A stretch of 64,000 nt of DNA from Symbioplanes lichenis. Lineage in GTDB: Bacteria > Actinomycetota > Actinomycetes > Mycobacteriales > Micromonosporaceae. Positions 29,193 through 36,763 of this stretch are shown piece by piece. The stretch is from the NCBI RefSeq assembly GCF_030709675.1, contig NZ_JAUZQD010000005.1, positions 248,001 to 312,000 on the forward strand, written 5' to 3'. The notes below the pieces were generated by a model. The model had not been told where the DNA came from. It made no database searches and worked only from the letters and a program-made list of their open reading frames with translations. Position numbers and translations under genes: made by a program. The stretch's first letter is position 1. The number at the start of each line of letters is the position of its first letter.

Positions 29193-29198
29193 TATGCT
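29193..29198 (+). promoter_or_regulatory. -10 box for the ABC exporter operon
   Basis: TATGCT, about 31 nt before the ATG at 29230, leaving a short leader that carries the ribosome site GGGGAGCGAC. Confidence 0.4.
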
Positions 29199-29229
29199 GC
29201 GCACGAGCGCGCCGACTACGGGGAGCGAC

Positions 29230-30180
29230 ATGATCGAGACCAGAGGACTGCGCAAGACGTTCATCACGAGACAGGGCCGGGAGAAGAAGACCGTCGAGGC
29301 CGTACGCGGCGTCGATCTCACCGTCGACGAGGGTGAGATCTTCGGCTTCCTGGGCCCCAACGGGGCCGGCAAGACCACGACGCTGCGGATGCTCGCGACG
29401 CTCATCGAGCCGGACGGGGGTGACGCCGTCATCGCGGGCGCCGACCTGCGCCGGGACCCGGGCGAGGTGCGGCGCCGCATCGGTTACGTGGCTCAGGGCG
29501 GCAGCACCCAGGACGAATCCATCGCGCGGGAGGAGCTGGTGCTCCAGGCGCGGCTCTACGGCGCGTCCAAAGCGGAGGCGGTCGCGCGCACCGCCCGTAC
29601 GCTGGAAGCTTTTCAGTTGTCGGAGTTCGCCGACCGCAAGTGCAAGACCTACTCGGGCGGTCAGCGGCGGCGGGTCGACATCGCGCTGGGCATCATCCAC
29701 CAGCCGCGGGTGGTCTTCCTCGACGAGCCGACCACCGGCCTCGACCCGCAGAGCCGCGCTCACATGTGGGACGAGATCCGCCGGCTGCGCGCGGACGGCA
29801 TGACTGTGTTCATCACCACGCACTATCTGGAGGAGGCCGACGCGCTCTGCGACCGCGTCTCCATCATGGATCATGGAGACCTGGTCGCCTCCGGTACGCC
29901 GGCGGCCCTCAAACGCGAGATCTCCGGCGATGTCGTACGCATCGGAGCGCCGTCGCCCGCGCGGGCCGCCGAGGCCCTGGGCTCGGCCGACTTCGTGCGC
30001 AAGCTGGAGACTCAGGAGGACGGCATCCGCCTGTACGTCGACGACGCCGCGACCGCGATCCCGCAGGTGCTCCGGTCCCTCGACGCCGCCGGGGTCGAGC
30101 TGACCAAGGTGGAGCTGCACCGCCCGAGCCTGGACGACGTGTTCCTGATCAAAACCGGTCGATCGCTGCGGGAGAGCTGA
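29230..30180 (+). CDS. ABC transporter ATP-binding protein (DrrA type)
   Basis: 316 residues from the ATG at 29230. Walker A GPNGAGKTTTLRM, signature TYSGGQRRRVDIALG, Walker B VVFLDEPTTGLDPQSR and the switch His in FITTHYLEEADALCDR. The C-terminal extension (VRIGAPSPARAAEAL to SLDDVFLIKTGRSLRES) is typical of DrrA/daunorubicin-resistance ATPases. The permease gene follows 3 nt later. It powers export of a drug, lipid or secondary metabolite that cannot be named. Confidence 0.95.
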   Translation: MIETRGLRKTFITRQGREKKTVEAVRGVDLTVDEGEIFGFLGPNGAGKTTTLRMLATLIEPDGGDAVIAGADLRRDPGEVRRRIGYVAQGGSTQDESIAREELVLQARLYGASKAEAVARTARTLEAFQLSEFADRKCKTYSGGQRRRVDIALGIIHQPRVVFLDEPTTGLDPQSRAHMWDEIRRLRADGMTVFITTHYLEEADALCDRVSIMDHGDLVASGTPAALKREISGDVVRIGAPSPARAAEALGSADFVRKLETQEDGIRLYVDDAATAIPQVLRSLDAAGVELTKVELHRPSLDDVFLIKTGRSLRES

Positions 30181-30183
30181 GCC

Positions 30184-30939
30184 GTGAAGCTGCTGCGCGA
30201 CACTTATCTGATCTTCTGGCACCAGATGCGGGCGCTGCTGCGCAACCCCGTGTGGATCATCGTCGGCGTGTTCCAGCCGGTCATGTACCTGCTGCTCTTC
30301 GCGCCGCTGCTCAAGCCGGCCCTCGGGGTGCGGACCAACGCCGAGGCGTACGAGATCTTCGTCCCGGGCCTGCTCGTGCTGCTCGCGATCTTCGGCGGGC
30401 TGTTCCAGGGGTTCGGTCTCATCGCCGAGTTGCGGGCCGGCGTCATCGAGCGCTCCCGCGTTACGCCGGTGAGCCGTCTGGCGCTGCTGCTGGGGCGGTC
30501 GCTGCGGGACACCGTGTCACTGCTCGCTCAAGCCGTCATCATCACGCTGCTCGCCCTGGTGTTCGACCTGCGCGTGTTCCTGGGCAATCTGCTGCTGGCG
30601 TACCTGATGCTGGCGCTCATCTCGCTCATGACGTCGGCCGTGTCGTACGGGGTGGCGCTGGCCGTCAAGACCGAGGACGTCCTGGCGCCGATGATGAACA
30701 CGGTCGCCCAGCCGGTGCTGCTGTTGTCCGGGATCCTGTTGCCGCTGACGTTCGCGCCGGGGTGGCTGCAGGGGATCGCGGACTGGAACCCGTTCTCGTG
30801 GGCCGTGGACGGGGTGCGGGCTTTGTTCCGGGGCGATCTCGGGGCGCCGGCGGTGTGGCAGGGGCTGGTGATCATGGCGGTGCTGGCGGTGCTGGCCGTG
30901 GTGTGGGCTGCTCGGTTGTTCGCTCGTAGCGTGCGGTGA
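30184..30939 (+). CDS. ABC-2 type permease (DrrB type)
   Basis: 251 residues from a GTG, six membrane helices. The conserved FGGLFQGFGLIAELRAGVIE and RVTPVSRLALLLGRSLRD stretches, ILLPLTFAPGWLQGIADWNPF and VDGVRALFRGD match DrrB/NodJ-like ABC-2 permeases. It forms the exporter with the preceding ATPase. Confidence 0.94.
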   Translation: MKLLRDTYLIFWHQMRALLRNPVWIIVGVFQPVMYLLLFAPLLKPALGVRTNAEAYEIFVPGLLVLLAIFGGLFQGFGLIAELRAGVIERSRVTPVSRLALLLGRSLRDTVSLLAQAVIITLLALVFDLRVFLGNLLLAYLMLALISLMTSAVSYGVALAVKTEDVLAPMMNTVAQPVLLLSGILLPLTFAPGWLQGIADWNPFSWAVDGVRALFRGDLGAPAVWQGLVIMAVLAVLAVVWAARLFARSVR

Positions 30940-31009
30940 GCTTCCGGCTCCGGGCGCTTCGCTGTCGGTTCGGTCTTGCCGGGGCGCGTCGGGCCGGCGC
31001 GGCTCTTGG

Positions 31010-31234
31010 CTATGGGGTGGTCGGCAGGTCAGGTGTGCTCGGGCTGCCGGCCAGGGCGACGTCGGGGGCCGGTGTGCGGGCGGCCAGCACGGCGACGGTG
31101 GCGGCGAGCAGGGCGGCTGCGACCAGGGCGAGCAGGGCCGGCACCGGACGGGCGGCCACGAGGACGGCCACGTCGGCGAGGGCGACGAGCATCCACAGGG
31201 CCAGCGTCGGCTTGCGTCCGGGTCGTCGGATCAT
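31010..31234 (-). CDS. Small two-helix membrane protein
   Basis: 74 residues from an ATG at 31234 with a near-perfect ribosome site (GGAGGTGCCCC). Basic start (MIRRPGRKPT), two membrane helices (LALWMLVALADVAVLVAA and ALLALVAAALLAATVAVLAA), then a Pro/Thr-rich tail. It lies 55 nt after the giant kinase gene on the same strand and is probably co-transcribed. Function unknown. Confidence 0.75.
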   Translation of the reverse strand: MIRRPGRKPTLALWMLVALADVAVLVAARPVPALLALVAAALLAATVAVLAARTPAPDVALAGSPSTPDLPTTP

Positions 31235-31289
31235 GGGGCACCTCCATCCGTGGTCACCGATCAGTACCCGGTGGACGGTGATCCCATGC

Positions 31290-34200
31290 TCACATCGGCT
31301 TGAACCCGTCGTAGATGACCTGAAGATCCTTCTTCGCGGCGTTCCAGTCGCCCGGCGACACGTACCAGTTGATGCTGAACGCCCGCTTCGGCCCGGTGAT
31401 GAAGTTGCGCTTGACCGCGTGCTGCCGGTTGCCGGTCGTCGTCGTGTAGAAGAACTCCCAGTCGGCCGCCGACGTGGCGATCGGATACTTCACCGCGGCC
31501 AGCCGGACCAGCTCATACTGGCTGTAGTTCTTGTTCCGCTCCTGCTCCTGCCAGTCCTTGAGCGCGTCCGGCTTCGGCTTGTCGGTCTGCGCGATGATCA
31601 GGAGCCGGTTGTCGAACTCGAAGTAGATCTCTCCGCTGCCGCGCGGGTCCCCGGTCACACCCTTGGGGAGCGGGACGGAGAAGCCGGTGCTCGCGCCCCC
31701 GTACATCTGCCAGCCGGCCGGAAGCTTGAACCCCGTCGCCGCCGGGCTGCTGGGCGGTGCGCTGCTCGCGGGCTTCGTGGCGGCCGCACTCGTCGCGGGG
31801 GCGGGGCTGCCGCCGCCCTTCTGCCCGCCGCCCGCCGCCGGCTGCTGCTGCTGCGGGGCCGCGCTGGTCACAGGCGCGGCGGCGTTGTCATCGTCGCCCC
31901 CGAACAGCTGCGGGATCAGAACAATCAGAAGCACCAGGAGTACGGCCAGGATCCCGATCCCGATCGCGGTCTGCCGACGCGTCAGCGTGACCCCGAAAAC
32001 CGTCAGCCCCCGGCGCCCGGCCGACGGCTCACGCAGGTTCATCGGCTGCCAGGCCGGCCTGTTCGAAGGCGCCAGCCCCGGCGCTCCGGAGATCGGCCGA
32101 GTGGCATTCGGCAGCTTGCTGGTCGCATCGGGCACATCCCGCCCCGCGAGCCCGCCACTCCCCAGCCCCGCCGCCGCGATATTCCGCCGCGGCGGCCGGC
32201 TCCCCGCGATCTTGGGCGTGTTCGCCCCCGGCATGACCCCGCTGGTCGAAGGGTCAACGCCAGTGATCTTGCTGGTGGCGGCCGGGGACGGGGTGTCGCT
32301 GGTCCTGCCCCCGCCCGCCGCCGAGTCGGTGCCGGTGGTCTTCGGGGCGCCGGTCTTTGCGCTGCTGGTGGTCTCAACGGAGCTGGTCGACGACTTCGCG
32401 CCGGTGGCGTCGGCGACCTCTGCCCCGGAATTCGTGCCGTGGGACTTGGCCCCGGCCGGCGCGACGTCGTCCGGCTTGGGGTCCGCCGGCTTGGCGTCGG
32501 TCGGCCCGGTGCCGGTCGACTTGACGTCTGCGGGTTGGATCTCCGCAGGCGCGCCGCTCGTGGATGCGCTGCTGGCCGCCGGAGTCGCGCCGGTCGGCTC
32601 GGGCTTGCTGCTCGCGGGCGCACTGCTGGCCGCTGAGGTTGTGCCGGTCGGCTCGGGCGTGGCAGCCGGCTCGGCGGACGTTGACGTGCCGGCGAGCTGC
32701 TTGTCGCTCGCCTTCTCGCCTGCTACCTCGGTCGCTTTCCCGTCCGGCATCTCTTCCGGGAGGGCGGTGCTGGGCGCGCCGTCCGTAGCCGCCGAGCGCG
32801 ACGATGCCGCCTCAACGCCGTCCGGGGTGCTGCCGGTCGCGGAGGTGGAGTCGGCCGACCCGTTGCTCGCCTCTCTGTCGCCGGTCTGCCCGCTGTCCGG
32901 GGCCGTCACGCTCGGGGAGGGGGCGGTGTCGGCGTCTACCGTGGCTGCGACGGCCGACGCGTCTTCGGCGGGTGCGGTAGCGGCTTCATCTTCGAGGGCT
33001 GTGTCGGACGCGGGCACCTCGGCGGCAGCGGGCGTGGAGGTGCTGCTCGTGGACGTGCCGCTCGTGACCGTGCCGCTCGGGGACGCGGCCTCCGCCGCCG
33101 AGCTGTCCGCCGTGGAACCGGTTCCACCGTCCGTGGTGGATGCGGCTTCACCGGCTGCGGTGGGTGTGGCTTCTGCGTCCGTGGTGGATGCATCGGCGTC
33201 TGCGTTGGCGGCCGGTGAGGCGGCATTCGCTTCGGACGTGGCGGCTGCGCCGACTGGCTCGTCCAAGGGCGCCTGCTCGTCCGGAGGCGCTTGCTTGATC
33301 GACTGCGCCTGGGACGAGGTGCTGCTCTCGGCGCCGTCGCCTGCTGCGACGTCTGTTGCTGCGGCGCCTTCTGCGGTGGCATCTCCTGCGGTGACGACTT
33401 CCGCGGGGACACCTTCTGCGCTGACGCCTTCTGCTGCTGCGGCGTCGTTCGGCGTGTCGACAGCGCCGGAAGTGTCGGCCACTGCGCCCGCCGGAGCGTC
33501 GGCTGTCGCGTTCTCGGCGGGTGGGCTTCCGGCTTTGGTGCTTCCAGCCGTCGTGCTTTCAGCTGTGGCGCTTCCGGCTGTGGGGCTTCCGGCCGTTGTG
33601 CTTGCCGTCGTCTTGCCCTCGGTGGTCGGCGAGGGGACAGCTGTGGTCGGGACCAGCGATGTCGGCGGGATGGCCGTGTCCGGGGCGGCTGCGATCTCCG
33701 GGGCGGCCGGCGCCTCCGCGACAGCCGATGCCTCGGGGGCGGCCGGGGGCGTGGGCGTCGCGGGCGCGGGGACCGGCTCGGCGACGGGTGCCGCTGCGGC
33801 CGGCGCGGCGACGGGCGGCTTCTTCGACTTGGTGGCCGTCAGGTCTGTCGTGGTGGCGGCGGCCGGCTTGCGGGGAGCCGGCTGCACCCGGGTCTCGGCT
33901 GCCGGATCGGTCTGCGGGCGACCTCCGGCCGCCGGCTGCACGCGAGTCTCGGCCGCGGGGCTGGCCTGAAGGCGTGTCTCGGGCGCGGAGCCAGGCTGGA
34001 GGCGAGTCGCGGGGCTGGGCTGGACGCGCGTTTCGGCGGCCGGGTTGGCCTGCACGCGGGTCTCGGCGGCCGGGTTGGGCTGGATGCGGGTCTCGGCCGC
34101 CGCGTCGGGTGGGGAGCCGGCCGGGGTGCCGGGGACCGGGAAGTGGGCGCCGGTTCGCTGGCGGAGGGCTGCGGCCACCTCGTCGGCGGTGAAGGAGCCC

Positions 34201-35786
34201 AGGCCGCCGCCGGCCCCGCGCATGGTCGCGTCGAGGGCGGGGTTGTGCGGGGTGTCGGCGGGCGGGCGCTTCCCCGCGGGCGGCACCGGCGGGGCGTCGA
34301 GGCGGGTGGCGTCGAGCGGGGGCTTGGGGCCGTCGATGCGGGTCGGCGTGTCGGCCGGGCGGGGCGTGCGGCCCACTGCGGCCTTGCCCGGGGCGAAGAT
34401 CGGACGCTCCTGCGGGTTGCCGCCCGGCTGCGGCGTGCCGGCCCGGCCCTGGGCGGGACCGGCCGGGCTGGCGCCTGCCTGCGGCGTGCCGGCCCGGCCC
34501 TGCGCGGGGTTGGCGCCGGACGGGCCTGGGCGGTGCTGAGCCGGGTTGGCGCCGGGCGGGCCCGGGCGGTGCTGAGCCGGGTTGGCGGGCGTGGCGGCGC
34601 GGCCCTGGAGCGGGTTGGCCGGGCGACCCGGGGCCGTGCCGGGGGTCACCGACGAGCGACCCGCGGGCGTGGCGCCGGGGCGGCCGGGCGGCGTGGCGCC
34701 GGGGGCCCCGGACTGCGTACCCGGAATGGGGGTGCGGCCCTGCGCGGCGGGTGGGCGGCTCTGCGCGGCCGGGGGCAGCTGCTGGCCGGGCTGGCGGCCC
34801 TGGGCCGCGGGAGGGTGAGCCTGGTCGGCGCGGCCCTGGGTGACGGGCGGGCGCGGGCCGGGGACGACCGGAGCGCTCGCCGAGATGCCGGGGACGATCG
34901 GCGGGCGTTCGCGGCCCGCGCCGGGGCGGCGCATGGTCGGGCTCATCGGGAAGCTGAGCTTGGAGCGTCGGCCGGCGGCGCGGAGCAGCAACCGCTCGGC
35001 CTCTTCGGCGTTGATGCGGTGCGCGGGGTCCTTGCGGAGCAGGCCGTTGAGGACAGGCTTGAGCGGCCCGGCGTTGCGGGCGGGCGGCGGATTTTCCGTG
35101 GCGAGGGCGGCCAGGGTCGCGATCGCGGACGGGCGGGCGAAGGGCGAGGCGCCTTCCACCGCGGCATAGAGGGTGGCGCCGAGGGACCAGAGATCGGCGC
35201 CGGGGCCGGCCGTGCCGTCGCGGGCGCGCTCCGGCGCGATGTAGGCCGGGGAGCCCAGCACCAGACCCGTGCGGGTGACATTGGGGTCGCCGGGAACCGT
35301 CGCCAGGCCGAAGTCGGTGAGCACGACGCGGCCGTCCTCGCCGATGAGCACGTTGCCCGGCTTGACGTCGCGGTGGACCACGCCGGCGCGGTGGGCCGCC
35401 CCGAGGGCCCCGAGCACGCCCAGGCCGATCTCGGCGGCGCGAACCGGATTGAACGGCCCGTCGGCGGCCAGGATGTCCTGAAGGGAGCGCGAGGGGACGT
35501 ACTCCATCACGATCCACGGGTCGGCGTCCGTGCGCAGGACGTCGAAGACGCGCACCACGTTGATGTTGTTGAGCCGGGCGATCGCCCGCGCCTCGCGCAG
35601 GGAGCGCTCGCGCATCTCCTGCCGCTCGTCCGGCGTCAGGCCGGGCGGTGGCACGAGCTCCTTGATCGCGACGTCGCGGTGCAGGACGACGTCGGTCGCC
35701 CGCCAGACACGACCCATCCCGCCCTGACCGAGCGGCGCGACGAGCCGGTAGCGGTCAGCGACAACGAGCGGGGGGGAAGTAGACAT
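31290..35786 (-). CDS. Giant membrane Ser/Thr protein kinase
   Basis: 1498 residues from the ATG at 35786, which a TATTTT box precedes by 7 nt. Kinase domain in residues 1-265: VAPLGQGGMGRVW, VAIKELVPPPGL, HRDVKPGNVLIG, TDFGLATV, IAPERARDG. A very long linker (about 1000 residues) follows: first Pro/Gln/Gly/Arg-rich repeats (ANPAQHRPGPPG, ANPAQGRAGTPQ), then Ala/Thr/Ser/Glu-rich sequence. One membrane helix (AIGIGILAVLLVLLIVLIP, about 1270-1290) leads to a 200-residue outer domain (FKLPAGWQMYGGASTGFSVP to DLQVIYDGFKPM). The plan matches the 651-residue kinase at 13-15 kb. The outer domain probably senses a wall or secreted signal. Length is more than double the usual. Confidence 0.93.
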   Translation of the reverse strand: MSTSPPLVVADRYRLVAPLGQGGMGRVWRATDVVLHRDVAIKELVPPPGLTPDERQEMRERSLREARAIARLNNINVVRVFDVLRTDADPWIVMEYVPSRSLQDILAADGPFNPVRAAEIGLGVLGALGAAHRAGVVHRDVKPGNVLIGEDGRVVLTDFGLATVPGDPNVTRTGLVLGSPAYIAPERARDGTAGPGADLWSLGATLYAAVEGASPFARPSAIATLAALATENPPPARNAGPLKPVLNGLLRKDPAHRINAEEAERLLLRAAGRRSKLSFPMSPTMRRPGAGRERPPIVPGISASAPVVPGPRPPVTQGRADQAHPPAAQGRQPGQQLPPAAQSRPPAAQGRTPIPGTQSGAPGATPPGRPGATPAGRSSVTPGTAPGRPANPLQGRAATPANPAQHRPGPPGANPAQHRPGPSGANPAQGRAGTPQAGASPAGPAQGRAGTPQPGGNPQERPIFAPGKAAVGRTPRPADTPTRIDGPKPPLDATRLDAPPVPPAGKRPPADTPHNPALDATMRGAGGGLGSFTADEVAAALRQRTGAHFPVPGTPAGSPPDAAAETRIQPNPAAETRVQANPAAETRVQPSPATRLQPGSAPETRLQASPAAETRVQPAAGGRPQTDPAAETRVQPAPRKPAAATTTDLTATKSKKPPVAAPAAAAPVAEPVPAPATPTPPAAPEASAVAEAPAAPEIAAAPDTAIPPTSLVPTTAVPSPTTEGKTTASTTAGSPTAGSATAESTTAGSTKAGSPPAENATADAPAGAVADTSGAVDTPNDAAAAEGVSAEGVPAEVVTAGDATAEGAAATDVAAGDGAESSTSSQAQSIKQAPPDEQAPLDEPVGAAATSEANAASPAANADADASTTDAEATPTAAGEAASTTDGGTGSTADSSAAEAASPSGTVTSGTSTSSTSTPAAAEVPASDTALEDEAATAPAEDASAVAATVDADTAPSPSVTAPDSGQTGDREASNGSADSTSATGSTPDGVEAASSRSAATDGAPSTALPEEMPDGKATEVAGEKASDKQLAGTSTSAEPAATPEPTGTTSAASSAPASSKPEPTGATPAASSASTSGAPAEIQPADVKSTGTGPTDAKPADPKPDDVAPAGAKSHGTNSGAEVADATGAKSSTSSVETTSSAKTGAPKTTGTDSAAGGGRTSDTPSPAATSKITGVDPSTSGVMPGANTPKIAGSRPPRRNIAAAGLGSGGLAGRDVPDATSKLPNATRPISGAPGLAPSNRPAWQPMNLREPSAGRRGLTVFGVTLTRRQTAIGIGILAVLLVLLIVLIPQLFGGDDDNAAAPVTSAAPQQQQPAAGGGQKGGGSPAPATSAAATKPASSAPPSSPAATGFKLPAGWQMYGGASTGFSVPLPKGVTGDPRGSGEIYFEFDNRLLIIAQTDKPKPDALKDWQEQERNKNYSQYELVRLAAVKYPIATSAADWEFFYTTTTGNRQHAVKRNFITGPKRAFSINWYVSPGDWNAAKKDLQVIYDGFKPM

Positions 35787-35793
35787 CACGCAG

Positions 35794-35799
35794 AAAATA
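35794..35799 (-). promoter_or_regulatory. -10 box of the giant kinase gene
   Basis: TATTTT on the minus strand, 7 nt before the ATG at 35786 (a GTG at 35789 is 4 nt away and less likely). Confidence 0.5.
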
Positions 35800-35876
35800 C
35801 CCGGTCCTGTCGAGCGGCAGCGAATCGATCAGCCCTGTGTGGGATGCGTGTCACCGCGTCACGCTGAGTGAGACCG

Positions 35877-35882
35877 TACGCT
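35877..35882 (+). promoter_or_regulatory. -10 box of leaderless accE
   Basis: TACGCT followed by 6 nt and the ATG at 35889. Confidence 0.5.
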
Positions 35883-35888
35883 TGATCG

Positions 35889-36077
35889 ATGGATGAGGAA
35901 CCGCTGGTCAGCGTGGTTCGCGGCGAGCCCGCCCCGGAAGAGCTGGCCGCCCTGGTCATCGCCCTGTCCGGCCGCCATGACTCGCCAGCCCCGCAACCCC
36001 GCGCCACGCTCTGGACAACGAGCGGACGCCCGGGCGGGTCGCCCCCATCATGGCGCGCGTCGGGTCTGCCGCGTTAG
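35889..36077 (+). CDS. accE: Acyl-CoA carboxylase epsilon subunit
   Basis: 62 residues. PLVSVVRGEPAPEELAALV is the hallmark of the small epsilon subunits that join alpha and beta chains of actinobacterial acyl-CoA carboxylases; the end (PSWRASGLPR) is also typical. In other actinomycetes this gene directly follows the beta subunit gene. Here it stands alone, divergent from a kinase gene and 3.8 kb from accD, on the opposite strand. Two perfect DnaA boxes follow its stop codon directly. Confidence 0.85.
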   Translation: MDEEPLVSVVRGEPAPEELAALVIALSGRHDSPAPQPRATLWTTSGRPGGSPPSWRASGLPR

Positions 36078-36103
36078 TTATCCACAGGCGCGAGTTATCC
36101 ACA
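36078..36103 (+). promoter_or_regulatory. Two perfect DnaA boxes in direct repeat
   Basis: TTATCCACA at 36078-36086 and 36095-36103, part of a 17-bp direct repeat (AGTTATCCACAGGCGCG / AGTTATCCACAGGCTCG). They start one base after the accE stop and lie about 100 bp before the next gene. Confidence 0.7.
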
Positions 36104-36199
36104 GGCTCGCCTTCGGGACTCGAAGGGATCTCCTCTTTCTCGCTAGCCTCGGCCCACGGCGGCGATCCGGCCGCCCGGCCCGCGGCGGGAGGTGCGGCA

Positions 36200-36763
36200 A
36201 TGACACCGGAGGAGGACCTGCGCGACCAGGTCTCGGTCGAGGTCGACATCGAGGCGATGGAGGACATCGCCCGTGCGCTGGCGGCCGAGGTCGCGAAGGG
36301 CTTCGGTCCCCACCTCGACCACGTGACCGCCATGATGAGCACCCGGCTGCCCGCGGGCGACGAGGCGTTCCCCGAGCTGCGCAGCTTCCTGCACCAGCAC
36401 GCGACGGCCCAGGTGCGCACGGTCGCCAACGCGGTGGGTTTCGCCCCCGCGACCGTACGCGTGGCCTGGGCGGCCCACGACGTCAGCGAGCGATATCGGG
36501 GCGCCGACGCCTTCGCGAGCGCGCGTGTCGGGGACATCGCCGCCGCCTTCGAGGGCGCGTCGAGTGCCGTGAGCGGCGGAGGCCGGCCCGCGTCGTCGGG
36601 CGCGGCGCGGTTGGCTGAGACGTTCGGCGGAGATTCGGGCGCGGCGCGGTTGGCTGAGACGTTCGGCGGAGATTCGGGCGCGGCGCGGCTGGCCGAGGCG
36701 TTCGGCGGAGATTCGCCAGAGGGGGACGGGGCCGGGACTGGCGACGGGCGGGTGGGGCGCTGA
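36200..36763 (+). CDS. Type VII secretion-like helical protein (EspC/WXG100-like)
   Basis: 187 residues from an ATG at 36200 after GGGAGGTGCGGCA. The first ~110 residues form a helical hairpin (VDIEAMEDIARALAAEVA, FPELRSFLHQHATAQVRTVA, ERYRGADAFASARVGDIAAA) in the style of EspC-like or WXG100-type secretion targets. The tail holds three copies of a 13-residue repeat (SGAARLAETFGGD). The stop overlaps the next start (TGATG), implying coupling and a likely heterodimer. Family assignment rests on shape and length, not on a strict motif. Confidence 0.6.
   Translation: MTPEEDLRDQVSVEVDIEAMEDIARALAAEVAKGFGPHLDHVTAMMSTRLPAGDEAFPELRSFLHQHATAQVRTVANAVGFAPATVRVAWAAHDVSERYRGADAFASARVGDIAAAFEGASSAVSGGGRPASSGAARLAETFGGDSGAARLAETFGGDSGAARLAEAFGGDSPEGDGAGTGDGRVGR
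36596..36712. repeat. 39-bp tandem repeat, three copies
   Basis: Units 36596-36634, 36635-36673 and 36674-36712. The first two are identical and the third has a few changes. In frame within the EspC-like gene. Confidence 0.95.

Noticed and set aside
31663..35867. Long plus-strand frames (768 and 858 residues) opposite the giant kinase
   Set aside because: Their composition mirrors the repetitive kinase linker; no independent domain or start signal.
36078..36199. Replication origin
   Set aside because: Two DnaA boxes only, no AT-rich unwinding region and no dnaA/dnaN genes nearby.
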